64,000 bases of DNA from a virus. A program made the position numbers and the translations under genes. The first letter of the stretch is position 1. Each line of letters starts with the position of its first letter. The notes beneath the pieces are model-generated. The model had not been told where the DNA came from. It saw only the letters and a list, made by a program, of their open reading frames with translations, and did not search any database. Location: the IMG/VR virus record IMGVR_UViG_3300027287_000002, positions 62,001 to 126,000 of that record; one strand, 5' to 3'. Positions 1-7,132 of the stretch are shown one piece after another.

Positions 1-1317
1 TTCACCTACTTGATTTCCATTTACATTTTTAATGACTACTTGACTGCATTCCTTTAAATCTAAATCATTGATTTGGATATTTTCAATGATTAAGGTTGCA
101 CCTTCTGTCATTTGGAATTTCATTCCATTGATGCCTGCACTCTTAAACACTTTGGTTTCTGTTTTAATAGTATCTGTTTTCATAACAGGTATATCCTTTT
201 CTATAGGTGGTTGCTCTACTATAGGTTGCTCTATAATGGTTGGTTGTTCTATAATGGTTGGTTGTTCTATAATGGTTGGTTGTTCTACAATGGTTGCAGG
301 TTGCTCTACAATGGTAGGTTGGTTATCTAAAAGATGTTTAAAATCATCTTGGTATTTCATTTCCATCATGTCTTTTACTTCTGTTTTAAGTACAGATGGA
401 ATGCCACAACCAAAAATGCCTTTAAATGCTTGATCAATCTTATGGAAGTTTTTAGTCCATTCTTTATCAAGAACAGGATCAGTAACCATATCAATCAGCC
501 ATTGTCTTTTGATTTCAAGATACTGTTCTTTGCTGTATCGTTCTGATTTACCTTGTATTACAGATAAAACATGATCTGTTAATAAGATCGCACCTTGTTC
601 ATACCAAGATTCTACTCTTGGTGGTAAAGGTGTGCTTGTAGTCATATCCAAAGGATTTTCAAGACCATTTAAGAAATTGTTAATGTTTTCTCTGATACAT
701 TTTCTGTAAAAATCTACAGGATTTTCATTATGCACATTCACAGGTAGTAAACGATATGGTTTATCCATACAGTTTTTTTCAATCACTAACCAATCTTCTT
801 TTTGAATGATTGTTTTAATAAAATTTTCAACTGTGAACACAAAAAAGTCACTTTCTTGTTTGCAGTCCTCTGCTGGTAATAGAGATCTTAACATTTTAAA
901 CCTTTGTGATATTTCCCAAAAGTTTGGATAGTGTTTTTGAATGGTTTCAATCGTAGGTTTGATTTTTTGCACAATCTCAATAAATGGTATGCCTAAATCA
1001 TCTGCTTCTTTTTTTGCCCATTCTCTTATAGGATGTCCTGACATATCTTTTAAATGAAAGACAAGCATTGTAGTAAATGGAATGATTGGAAAAGACTTTT
1101 TGGTTGGATCTTTATGTCCACCAAACATAAAATTCATGCCTAGTTCTTTTCTCAATGCAGGTAAAATCACATCTTTAATGTTTTCCAACCTGCCACCTAC
1201 AAAGTAGCATTGAAATGGAAAATTGAGATTGTCATTAGTGATTTGAAAGCTATTTGGATTATCAAATAATGCTTTAATTTTTTTGCCATCTGTTGGTAAT
1301 GGTATGCTTGTTGTCAT
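1..1317 (-). CDS. Partial phage protein with QPTIIE repeats
   Basis: A minus-strand frame stays open from an ATG at 1317 to the window edge. About 439 codons are visible and the C-terminus lies outside the window. AAAGGA sits 9 nt before the ATG, which supports this start. The protein begins MTTSIPLPTDGKK. It has a mixed alpha/beta-looking body and, around residues 330-370, a run of Q-P-T-I-(I/V)-E units coded by 18-bp DNA repeats, probably a flexible linker. I do not recognise a family. A modular virion or enzyme protein with a linker before a C-terminal domain is possible. That the gene is real is well supported by its length and ribosome site; its function is unknown. Confidence 0.8.
   Translation of the reverse strand, partial: MTTSIPLPTDGKKIKALFDNPNSFQITNDNLNFPFQCYFVGGRLENIKDVILPALRKELGMNFMFGGHKDPTKKSFPIIPFTTMLVFHLKDMSGHPIREWAKKEADDLGIPFIEIVQKIKPTIETIQKHYPNFWEISQRFKMLRSLLPAEDCKQESDFFVFTVENFIKTIIQKEDWLVIEKNCMDKPYRLLPVNVHNENPVDFYRKCIRENINNFLNGLENPLDMTTSTPLPPRVESWYEQGAILLTDHVLSVIQGKSERYSKEQYLEIKRQWLIDMVTDPVLDKEWTKNFHKIDQAFKGIFGCGIPSVLKTEVKDMMEMKYQDDFKHLLDNQPTIVEQPATIVEQPTIIEQPTIIEQPTIIEQPIVEQPPIEKDIPVMKTDTIKTETKVFKSAGINGMKFQMTEGATLIIENIQINDLDLKECSQVVIKNVNGNQVGE
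207..322. repeat. 18-bp in-frame tandem repeats
   Basis: Three perfect copies of an 18-bp unit (CTATAATGGTTGGTTGTT on the plus strand, starting at 231, 249 and 267) are flanked by degenerate copies on both sides. On the minus strand they encode the QPTIIE linker of the partial gene. All units are multiples of three, so copy-number change would keep the frame. Confidence 0.85.
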
Positions 1318-1414
1318 TTAAAGTTTTCCTTTGTTGACTGTTTGGTTTTTATTCTTAAAGTATTTAAAATTAAATTTTACATTTTTAGATCACTTTTTTT
1401 GTGATCACCTGCAT

Positions 1415-1966
1415 TTAGAACATTATCTTTTCTAAGACTTCTCTTAAATCACTTAATGTTCTATGACTGCCTGTATCTTCAAAACCTTTTTCTTTTTGCT
1501 CTTCATAACTTTCATAGATACCGAAAAGTTCACCTGTCAAATCTGACATATCGGAATATTCGTTATGTTCTACTATGAGTTCAAATGGTTCTGTCAAAGT
1601 ACCAAGTGTATTGAATATCTTTGATCTCATTGTCTTTTCAAGACTGTGAAATTCAGTTTCTGTTGCCACTTCTTCAAGTAAACCTCTTAACTTGCTAACT
1701 GTCTTTTCACAAATCTTAAAGTTTGCATAGACTTCACTTGCATCTTCTGCATCTCTCATGATGCTACAAATCACTTCTTCAATCTCATCATTCGCTTGAT
1801 AGAGATCATGCTGTTTAGACAATGTACTATCTGTATAGTTAACTGCTACTGCTTTGACAACGAATGCCTTGAAATCTGCCTCAAGACCTGCAAAGTCATT
1901 GTCATGTTTACTGTGTAGGTCTTGAAGACCTTTGAAAATATTTAGGATTAAAGATGACTTCTTCAA
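1415..1966 (-). CDS. Hypothetical helical protein, 183 aa, TTG start
   Basis: The protein is 183 residues, acidic and largely helical by composition (many E, L, K and few G/P), with no motif I can name. No in-frame ATG lies near the start. AAGGA followed by 6 nt and TTG at 1966 decides the start. It is the only gene behind the promoter at 1998-2039 and ends about 100 nt before the next minus-strand gene. A small inverted repeat (GATCAC, seven-base loop, GTGATC) follows the stop, without a clear T-tract. The promoter type suggests an early gene; that is inference. Confidence 0.8.
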   Translation of the reverse strand: MKKSSLILNIFKGLQDLHSKHDNDFAGLEADFKAFVVKAVAVNYTDSTLSKQHDLYQANDEIEEVICSIMRDAEDASEVYANFKICEKTVSKLRGLLEEVATETEFHSLEKTMRSKIFNTLGTLTEPFELIVEHNEYSDMSDLTGELFGIYESYEEQKEKGFEDTGSHRTLSDLREVLEKIMF

Positions 1967-1997
1967 TTTTGATCCTTTTGAGTGGTTGGTTTGTTTG

Positions 1998-2039
1998 GTA
2001 ATAGGTAAACACTTAAGATCAGAACTTATTGCAAGTTCA
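1998..2039 (-). promoter_or_regulatory. Phage promoter element (TTGCAA class), copy 1
   Basis: Read on the minus strand: TGAACTTGCAAT, then about 13 nt, AAGTGTTTA, CC, TATTA. The same layout recurs at nine other intergenic sites in the window. It lies about 30 nt upstream of the TTG-start gene at 1966. The downstream leader is A/C-rich (CAAACAAACCAACC) and leads into AAGGA. Confidence 0.75.
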
Positions 2040-2050
2040 TTTAAGTTTTT

Positions 2051-2437
2051 TTATTCAACTAGGATATACGATTGTAATCCATCGTTTTCATGTAGTGGTC
2101 TGAACTCAACAAGTTTAAAATTTCTTATTTTTTCAGACCAATCTTCTGCTGTCGGATCATGGAATTTAGTTAAAAATTCAAAGACCATTTCATTTCTTAG
2201 TTTATTGAAACTAGGACTCAGATGCTCGATTTTATTAATCACTATCGTATAGTTAATACCTTTGTGATCTTCGGATTTGACCTTTGCCATGATAATTTCT
2301 TTACCATCGCTATCAATAAACCAAAGTGTTCTTTGGAATGCCACCAAAGATTTACTACGGATACCATCATTCAACCATAATGATACCTGATTAGAGAGGA
2401 AGGATGAAATCACTTCGGAATTTGTAAATGTAGCCAT
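2051..2437 (-). CDS. Hypothetical protein, 128 aa
   Basis: Unrecognised soluble protein of mixed alpha/beta character (begins MATFTNSEVISSF). A GTG 24 nt upstream is in frame, but I chose the ATG at 2437 because an AGAAAG-like ribosome site precedes it at normal spacing. It is transcribed from the promoter at 2531-2570 after an unusually long leader of about 90 nt. Together with the next gene downstream, it is a stand-alone unit with its own promoter copy. No transmembrane or signal segment is visible. Confidence 0.75.
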   Translation of the reverse strand: MATFTNSEVISSFLSNQVSLWLNDGIRSKSLVAFQRTLWFIDSDGKEIIMAKVKSEDHKGINYTIVINKIEHLSPSFNKLRNEMVFEFLTKFHDPTAEDWSEKIRNFKLVEFRPLHENDGLQSYILVE

Positions 2438-2530
2438 AATAGCAACACTTCTTTCTGCCACCTACAAGTAAAGTAGCACAGAGTAAAAAGAACTAGAGTT
2501 TTCAAAGAGCTTACGATTTTTTCATTTCGT

Positions 2531-2570
2531 ATCATATAAACACTTATGCTCAATTTAAATTGCAAGTTCA
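2531..2570 (-). promoter_or_regulatory. Phage promoter element (TTGCAA class), copy 2
   Basis: Minus-strand TGAACTTGCAAT, spacer, AAGTGTTTA, then TATGATA. The upstream ACTTAAA stretch is nearly identical to copy 1. Its long leader carries GAGTTTTCAAAGAGCTTA at 2496-2513, resembling a segment in the leader of the SspB-like gene (43359-43376). A plus-strand promoter for the peptidase gene may also lie in this gap, but I cannot define it. Confidence 0.72.
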
Positions 2571-2642
2571 TTTAAGTTTTTTCATATTCTTTTTATATTC
2601 TATCTATCTTTCATACATATAAAGATGAAAGGTTTTAATCCT

Positions 2643-3203
2643 ATGTTTTTTAAAAATCGTATTGCCAAAGCTAATGTAAATCCTGTTAGGCAAAGAACAC
2701 AATACTCTTGTGTATCTGCATCTACTGCTATGGCATTAAATGCTTTAGGTTTTGACACATCAGAAGATGAAGTTCAAAAAGTAATTGGTGCTAAACCTAT
2801 GCAAGGTGCTAGATGGGAAGAAGTTTTAGCCTGCCTGCAACATTATGGCTGTAGAGGTACTTTAGTTGTACCTTCTACTTTAAAGCAAGTTAAAGGCTGG
2901 ACAGATCTAGGCAAGCCTGTTCTCATCTCTTGGAATCCTGAAGGTAGAGAATGGAGTCATGCAAGTTTAATTTTTGATGTAGTAGAAAAACCTGATGGTA
3001 CTATGGATGTTTATGTTGCTGATCCAAATATCCCTGATCCTGATCAAACTGTTAGGATTGTAGATTCAAGTACTTTCTATTCTAAATGGGCAGAGAAATG
3101 GCCCAATTACATGGTTCGTAGACCTGCTCTTATGGTTGATCGTGAAGTAAACTCAGAAGGTCGTCAAGTGATGGCATCTCTAAGAAAAAGAAAAGGATTT
3201 TAA
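2643..3203 (+). CDS. C39-like (papain-fold) cysteine peptidase
   Basis: 186-residue protein resembling peptidase C39-like domains that recur in large phages. Visible catalytic layout: RTQYSC near residue 23 (nucleophile Cys with an upstream Gln), WSHAS near residue 105 (His) and VADPN near residue 125 (Asp). The N-terminus is short and basic (MFFKNRIAKANVN), like other leader-bearing proteins here. An ATG at 2625 is in frame, but AAAGG precedes the ATG at 2643 by about 10 nt, so I prefer the latter. The next gene follows after 4 nt and is probably co-transcribed. The substrate is unknown: virion maturation or host-protein cleavage are both possible. Confidence 0.75.
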   Translation: MFFKNRIAKANVNPVRQRTQYSCVSASTAMALNALGFDTSEDEVQKVIGAKPMQGARWEEVLACLQHYGCRGTLVVPSTLKQVKGWTDLGKPVLISWNPEGREWSHASLIFDVVEKPDGTMDVYVADPNIPDPDQTVRIVDSSTFYSKWAEKWPNYMVRRPALMVDREVNSEGRQVMASLRKRKGF

Positions 3204-3207
3204 TAAA

Positions 3208-4218
3208 ATGTTAAAAAGAAATAGATTTAATCGTTTTACTGCCTGTGGCTGTAATGGTGATGATTCTCAACAAGAATTATCTCAACCTTTAATGATGAGA
3301 AGAGATTATGGTAGCATTGAAGCAAATGATATGTTTGCTGATTTTGATAAAGAATCTAGATTTCATGAAGGTCCCCAAGGCAAGAAAGAATTTAAAGAAT
3401 GGTTTGAAGATCAACCTGAAGATTTTCAAGATGAATGGAAAGAAAACACTGATAAATATAAAGATCAGTTTAAAAAAGCTGATTTGGAAAGACAGTCAAG
3501 ATTTCATTCAGGACCCAAAGGTAAAAAAGAATGGAGCAAATGGATTAAAGAACAAGACTTTGAAGATGAATGGAAAGTAAACACCTGTATGTATGGTGGT
3601 ACTATTACAGGTCAAGCACCTAAATCTCAAGAGTCCTGCGAAAAAGAATTGAATGTTAAACTAGCATCAAGAGTAGCTAATAAGTTTATTAATGCTAACA
3701 ATACTCAAAATAAGTTTCTTAATAGAACTGCTAGAATGCTAGTAGCATCTATTGAATCTGAAATGAATGATCTTTTAGCTGATGCTGATAAAGCTGATGA
3801 AAAAGCTAAAGAATATAAAACTGCATGGTCTAAACATGATTTGACATACCTTAAGAAATCAAATGTTATTCCAGCTGATCTACATGATAAACTAGCATCG
3901 TCTTTTGATATTATTAAAAGTGCTGAAGAACTTGTTAAGAAAGCTGTGAGAACTCTTAAAGCTACTGCAAAAAAGAAAAGAAAAGAAGCTAGAAAGCTAG
4001 GTAAGAAAGCTAATGCTATTATGGATATTCAAGCTGATTCAGATGGTTCTTATATGTCTGTTTCTCATATCGAACAAATGATTACTCAACTTTCTACTCT
4101 TGCTGATATGATTAATTCAGATACACCATTAGAAGATTGGGTTGAAAGTAAACTTGCTCATGCACATCAAAACATTATGGATGTAGCAAGCTATATGCTA
4201 TATAGTCCTAAATCTTAA
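3208..4218 (+). CDS. Conserved phage structural-like helical protein
   Basis: 336 residues. A basic leader (MLKRNRFNRF) is followed by two copies of an acidic/aromatic repeat at about residues 50-85 and 93-125 (SRFHxGPxGKKE...W...DEWK). A Lys/Ala-rich helical middle has K/R clusters around residue 250. The C-terminal 45 residues (ends DWVESKLAHAHQNIMDVASY) resemble a segment common to many myovirus proteins of unknown virion role. It follows the peptidase gene by 4 nt, with the ribosome site AAAAGG inside the peptidase stop region. It may be a scaffold or internal head protein. The family resemblance is remembered, not searched. Confidence 0.7.
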   Translation: MLKRNRFNRFTACGCNGDDSQQELSQPLMMRRDYGSIEANDMFADFDKESRFHEGPQGKKEFKEWFEDQPEDFQDEWKENTDKYKDQFKKADLERQSRFHSGPKGKKEWSKWIKEQDFEDEWKVNTCMYGGTITGQAPKSQESCEKELNVKLASRVANKFINANNTQNKFLNRTARMLVASIESEMNDLLADADKADEKAKEYKTAWSKHDLTYLKKSNVIPADLHDKLASSFDIIKSAEELVKKAVRTLKATAKKKRKEARKLGKKANAIMDIQADSDGSYMSVSHIEQMITQLSTLADMINSDTPLEDWVESKLAHAHQNIMDVASYMLYSPKS

Positions 4219-4410
4219 ATACCATTTGATTGTCCACAGGTCTTTATCTACCATATAATCTAATATCTCTAAAGACCAAAATAAAAAAAGGTAGCCTGAT
4301 ATTTTTACATACCAAACTACCTTCTCTTGTACTGCCAATTCGCTTTTAAATAATATGATGCTTACTTTTATATAACATAGAAACCATAAAGCTAACCATA
4401 TTATTAACAT
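4198..4410 (-). CDS. Small membrane protein, 70 aa
   Basis: 70 residues with two strongly hydrophobic segments (about residues 2-20, starting LIIWLALWFLCYI, and about 40-58, GYLFLFWSLEIL), so probably a two-pass inner-membrane protein. An in-frame TTG lies upstream. AAGG six nt before the ATG at 4410 favours the shorter form. Its 3' end overlaps the end of the convergent plus-strand gene by 21 nt. Phage proteins like this can be lysis, superinfection-exclusion or envelope-modifying factors; nothing here distinguishes them. Confidence 0.6.
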   Translation of the reverse strand: MLIIWLALWFLCYIKVSIILFKSELAVQEKVVWYVKISGYLFLFWSLEILDYMVDKDLWTIKWYLRFRTI

Positions 4411-4457
4411 CAAATACCTTATCAAGAGACTTTATCAAGATAAGATATATTTAATGT

Positions 4458-4715
4458 TTAGGCTTTCTTAATGGCAAAGCCTGTTGCATACTTCTTTTTT
4501 GGATTTGCTTCTTTTTCTGCTTTTCTCTTTGCTTTTTCTGCTTTAGAGATTTCTAACAATTCTTTTCTTAAACCATTTAAAGATTTAGAAATTGTTAGAA
4601 GTTCTTTTCTTGCTCGCACACTTGGCTTGAGTTTGCCTTTTTCTGCTGATTCTACATCAGCTACAACTGCTTGTAATTGTGCAATCGCTTCGGATAACTT
4701 TAATGATAATGTCAT
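4458..4715 (-). CDS. Small basic histone-like helical protein
   Basis: 85 residues. The first half is helical (MTLSLKLSEAIAQLQAVVAD). The C-terminal third is rich in Lys/Ala (KAEKAKRKAEKEANPKKK), like histone H1-type tails. AAAGGA lies 8-9 nt before the ATG. It is the last clear soluble gene of the minus-strand block after the polymerase and small-protein array. A DNA-compacting or nucleic-acid-binding role is plausible from composition alone. No family was recognised. Confidence 0.7.
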   Translation of the reverse strand: MTLSLKLSEAIAQLQAVVADVESAEKGKLKPSVRARKELLTISKSLNGLRKELLEISKAEKAKRKAEKEANPKKKYATGFAIKKA

Positions 4716-4742
4716 TTGAACATTTCCTTTGTTTTGATTGGT

Positions 4743-5111
4743 TTATTTTATAATACAATAAAAAGGTCTAAGGTATTCCACAATTTTTTTATGTGATGTC
4801 ATTTTTATCACTGTCTGAAATTGCTCTTCACCACAGATCTTTGCTATGTCTATCAATTCCTGCATCGTAGGTTTAATAATCGTGTTTACAAAAACATGAT
4901 TTTCTTCCATATATACAAACTCATCTTTTCGGATTAGTCCTTTAAGATATAAGATAGTACTGCCATATTTTAAAACCCATGCTTCTGCTTCTCTCATTGC
5001 TCTTTTTTGTTTCTTATTTACTTTAGGTATAAGATCAGGTGGCAAAACCAACACAGGATCAATCCACCTCTTAAAGTAAAAATTGTTTCCAAGATAATCT
5101 TTCAAGTTCAT
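4743..5111 (-). CDS. Hypothetical protein, 122 aa
   Basis: Basic-to-neutral soluble protein with no recognised domain (begins MNLKDYLGNNFYF, ends YLRPFYCIIK). Two ATGs are possible (5117 and 5111). GGGAAG lies six nt before the second and abuts the first, so 5111 is preferred. The start lies inside the end of the preceding gene (about 40 nt overlap in another frame), indicating translational coupling. It belongs to the minus-strand run that descends from the polymerase gene. Confidence 0.7.
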   Translation of the reverse strand: MNLKDYLGNNFYFKRWIDPVLVLPPDLIPKVNKKQKRAMREAEAWVLKYGSTILYLKGLIRKDEFVYMEENHVFVNTIIKPTMQELIDIAKICGEEQFQTVIKMTSHKKIVEYLRPFYCIIK

Positions 5112-5283
5112 TCGCATCTTCCCATTTCAAGAAAATTAACTTTTCTTTGTTGATTACTTCTTCTTTGGTAGTGATGATCAAGTTATAAAACTTTAACTCG
5201 ATCTTTAAATCTTTTTTTACTGCCAATGGCAATACGACTTGATAGCCATCACTAATGGCTTGGATGATTGTTGAGTTTAACAT
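5071..5283 (-). CDS. Hypothetical protein, 70 aa
   Basis: Small protein (begins MLNSTIIQAISDGYQVV) with alternating hydrophobic residues that suggest a beta-rich core. It sits between the Cys-motif protein (2-nt gap) and the following 122-residue gene (about 40-nt overlap). A weak GGGAAAA ribosome site precedes the ATG. No family was recognised. The tight packing on both sides supports a real gene in the same transcript. Confidence 0.65.
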   Translation of the reverse strand: MLNSTIIQAISDGYQVVLPLAVKKDLKIELKFYNLIITTKEEVINKEKLIFLKWEDANELERLSWKQFLL

Positions 5284-5285
5284 TT

Positions 5286-5771
5286 TTATTTTCCCATTTG
5301 AAATTTGCCACCTACTTTTAAAGTTTTAGGTGGCAAAGACCATTCGTCTTGTTGAATGACAGGTTGTTGTGGTTTAAGGTCTTGTGGATTACCTACAAAA
5401 TATAGATTTTGCACAGGTGTGTTTATCTCATCATTTTGAGATATGACAACAGGTTTTTCAATCTGTCCTATCTTATAATGTTTAGGCTGTGTTTTATTAA
5501 AATCTAAACTAGCTGGTGTCCATACATCAATAGCTGGATTGATATGGTATTCTTCAAAATCACTGATGCCTTTATATTGAGATGCTTCAGATTGCTTTAT
5601 TGTAGGTGTATTAAAAAACCTATCGACTTGAGTAATAATTCTTTCATCCCAAGTAGAAAATGCCCAGCTTGCTCTTTCACATTTTCTATTTTTACAAACC
5701 TTGCAAAACATTTCAGTAAAGTCTTTTTCTGTCATGCCTTGATTATTACATTCAAATAATAAATCTTTCAT
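5286..5771 (-). CDS. Cys-motif phage protein, 161 aa
   Basis: Residues 20-35 hold an F-C-x-x-C-x-x-x-x-C cluster (FCKVCKNRKCERA), followed by a W-D-E-R-I-x-x-Q-V-D-R-F motif near residue 42. I associate this arrangement with a small metal-binding domain in large-phage proteins of unknown function. The rest is Pro/Gln-rich and probably disordered, ending in TLKVGGKFQMGK. It starts 1 nt after the last gene of the seven-paralog array, behind the same GATAAATAAAATG junction, so it is translated from that transcript. The role is unknown; protein- or nucleic-acid binding through the Cys cluster is a guess. Confidence 0.72.
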   Translation of the reverse strand: MKDLLFECNNQGMTEKDFTEMFCKVCKNRKCERASWAFSTWDERIITQVDRFFNTPTIKQSEASQYKGISDFEEYHINPAIDVWTPASLDFNKTQPKHYKIGQIEKPVVISQNDEINTPVQNLYFVGNPQDLKPQQPVIQQDEWSLPPKTLKVGGKFQMGK

Positions 5772-5772
5772 T

Positions 5773-5991
5773 TTATTTATCTTCTTTCTTTGGTGAGATA
5801 TATAAATCAGAATCTACAATCCAATTATTTCTGCCTACGATTTCTCTTGCTCTTGCAATCGATAATGCCATACACCTTCTAAAATTATCTTTTGTAATCA
5901 CAAGTCCAGCTCCTTCATAATTGTTTATATAATGACATAGCTTTTCATTATATTGAAACCTATTGCCACCATGATGAAACCAATATAACAT
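5773..5991 (-). CDS. Array paralog 7 (MICWF family)
   Basis: 72 residues, last member of the array. It begins MLYWFHHGGN. It keeps the family features: aromatic start, Asn near residue 10, F-R in the middle (DNFRRCMALSIARA), W-x-x-D-x-D near residue 60 and a YISPKK end. It is closest to the fifth member (both have an NNY-x-GAG segment). The start follows the previous stop by one nt in the AGATAAAATG context. No function is known. The repeated architecture indicates duplication and divergence under selection. Confidence 0.82.
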   Translation of the reverse strand: MLYWFHHGGNRFQYNEKLCHYINNYEGAGLVITKDNFRRCMALSIARAREIVGRNNWIVDSDLYISPKKEDK

Positions 5992-5992
5992 T

Positions 5993-6229
5993 TTATCTAC
6001 ATTCTTTCTTAGGTGCTAAATACACATCTGCTTGATTTATCCAAGTATGTTTTATTAAAGATTTAGATACACTTAATGCTATGCTATCTCTAAAATAATA
6101 AGGCTGTAAAAAGAAACCTTGTTTGCCACAATCATCTCTACTAGCTTTTGAAGTAATAGAACTAATAAAATACTTATATTGTGATGAGTGCATTACATCA
6201 TTTGATGATAATTCTAACCAACAAATCAT
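5993..6229 (-). CDS. Array paralog 6 (MICWF family)
   Basis: 78 residues, beginning MICWLELSSND. The middle region is the longest of the family (YKYFISSITSKASRDDCGKQ). The conserved tail (HTWINQADVYLAPKKE) closely matches members 1 and 2. Its ATG overlaps the TGA of the preceding member (ATGA), so translation is coupled. Small, soluble-looking and weakly hydrophobic. No enzyme motif is visible. Confidence 0.82.
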   Translation of the reverse strand: MICWLELSSNDVMHSSQYKYFISSITSKASRDDCGKQGFFLQPYYFRDSIALSVSKSLIKHTWINQADVYLAPKKECR

Positions 6230-6453
6230 TTCTCTTCATCCTTAATAATAGGAGCATAATATCTATCACAATTATTTATCCAAGTTCTATTTATAACATC
6301 TCTTCCTCTTGCTACATAGATAGACATATTTAATCTAAAGTTTTTCTGATCTATGTAATATCCTGAATGTCTACTAGATACACTTGATAAAAAGAAGACA
6401 TGAGAATCAATAGATGTGATGTCATTATTTGAATTTTCAAACCAACAAATCAT
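6226..6453 (-). CDS. Array paralog 5 (MICWF family)
   Basis: 75 residues. MICWFENSNND start, F-LSSVSS strand, Q-KNFR-x-N-MS in the middle, then R-TWINNCDRYYAP at the end. The tail is extended and acidic (IIKDEEK). AAAGATAAGTAAAATG forms the junction with the upstream member. The aromatic, Asn and terminal D-x-Y-x-x-P positions agree with the family, while the centre is strongly diverged. Function unknown. Confidence 0.82.
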   Translation of the reverse strand: MICWFENSNNDITSIDSHVFFLSSVSSRHSGYYIDQKNFRLNMSIYVARGRDVINRTWINNCDRYYAPIIKDEEK

Positions 6454-6458
6454 TTTAC

Positions 6459-6686
6459 TTATCTTTCTATAGTAGGTTTAAAATACATATCATTAGCACG
6501 ATGCCAATTCTCATATTTCCTAGAATCCATAAGATAACCTGTTCTCACAATATAGAAAGCTAAAGCATCTCTAAAATTAGTTTCTTTTATAGGTAATCCT
6601 GTGTTTCCAAAAGAACTTGAAGTGATTAACACAAATCGAGTATTTCTTTTCACTTCATTCGCTGACATCTCAAAACTAAAAATCAT
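6459..6686 (-). CDS. Array paralog 4, most diverged
   Basis: 75 residues, beginning MIFSFEMSANE, so the Cys-Trp pair of the other members is replaced by Phe-Ser. It keeps TNFRDALAFYIVRT in the middle and W-x-x-A-N-D-M-Y-F-K-P at the end. It is separated from its neighbours by the same short AGATAAGTAAAATG junction. It is the most divergent copy and may have specialised. Function unknown. Confidence 0.8.
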   Translation of the reverse strand: MIFSFEMSANEVKRNTRFVLITSSSFGNTGLPIKETNFRDALAFYIVRTGYLMDSRKYENWHRANDMYFKPTIER

Positions 6687-6687
6687 T

Positions 6688-6909
6688 TTACTTATCTCTC
6701 TTACATGGTGCTAAATGCACATCACAATCTTGATACCAATTTCTACCATTAGGCTGGACTAATGCTCTAACATTAAAGAAAGCTATACTCTTCCTAAATG
6801 AGTTTCCCTCCCTTATATGAAATCCTGCACCTTGATAGTTATTTACTAAGAATACTAACTCTTTATTGTATCTTACTAAATTTCCATGTGAGTGAAACCA
6901 ACAGATCAT
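6688..6909 (-). CDS. Array paralog 3 (MICWF family)
   Basis: 73 residues: MICWFHSHGN, LVFLVNNYQGAG, SFRKSIAFFNVRAL and W-YQDCDVHLAPCKRDK. Its N-terminal half is nearest to the last array member, while its C-terminal tail is nearest to members 1 and 2. That suggests a mosaic history. AAAGATAAGTAAAATGATCTG is almost identical at its start and at the start of neighbouring copies. Confidence 0.82.
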   Translation of the reverse strand: MICWFHSHGNLVRYNKELVFLVNNYQGAGFHIREGNSFRKSIAFFNVRALVQPNGRNWYQDCDVHLAPCKRDK

Positions 6910-6910
6910 T

Positions 6911-7132
6911 TTACTTATCTTTCTTACATGGTGCTAAATATACATCAGGATCGTTCATCCATGTATTTTCAGGTAAAGTCCTAGCTATAAATAAACCTAT
7001 TGTATTTCTAAACGATTCTTTATTTCTAGGATACATTCCACTAACATTAGATGATAATTTAGATGAAATAAAACATACAAGTAAAGGATTGAACTGCACA
7101 TTATTGCCATTATTATTAAACCAACAGATCAT
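6911..7132 (-). CDS. Array paralog 2 (MICWF family)
   Basis: 73 residues: MICWFNNNGN, FISSKLSSN, SFRNTIGLFIARTL and NTWMNDPDVYLAPCKKDK. An upstream in-frame TTG is possible, but GGAAAG about 8 nt before the ATG at 7132 and the array pattern fix the start. The start lies within the end of the first member (17-nt overlap in another frame), giving coupled translation. The C-terminal half is nearly identical to that of member 1. Function unknown. Confidence 0.82.
   Translation of the reverse strand: MICWFNNNGNNVQFNPLLVCFISSKLSSNVSGMYPRNKESFRNTIGLFIARTLPENTWMNDPDVYLAPCKKDK

Noticed and set aside
68-433. Plus-strand reading frames at the left edge
   Set aside because: They are antisense to the partial minus-strand gene, and their repeats are the shadow of its QPTIIE linker. 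No ribosome site.
1388-1406. Inverted repeat GATCAC/GTGATC as terminator
   Set aside because: Short AT-rich stem with a seven-base loop and no T-tract in the gene direction. Noted only as a weak structure.
4461-4483. AGGCTTT/AAAGCCT inverted repeat as terminator
   Set aside because: Lies inside the end of the small basic gene and is not followed by a run of T. Probably codon-driven.
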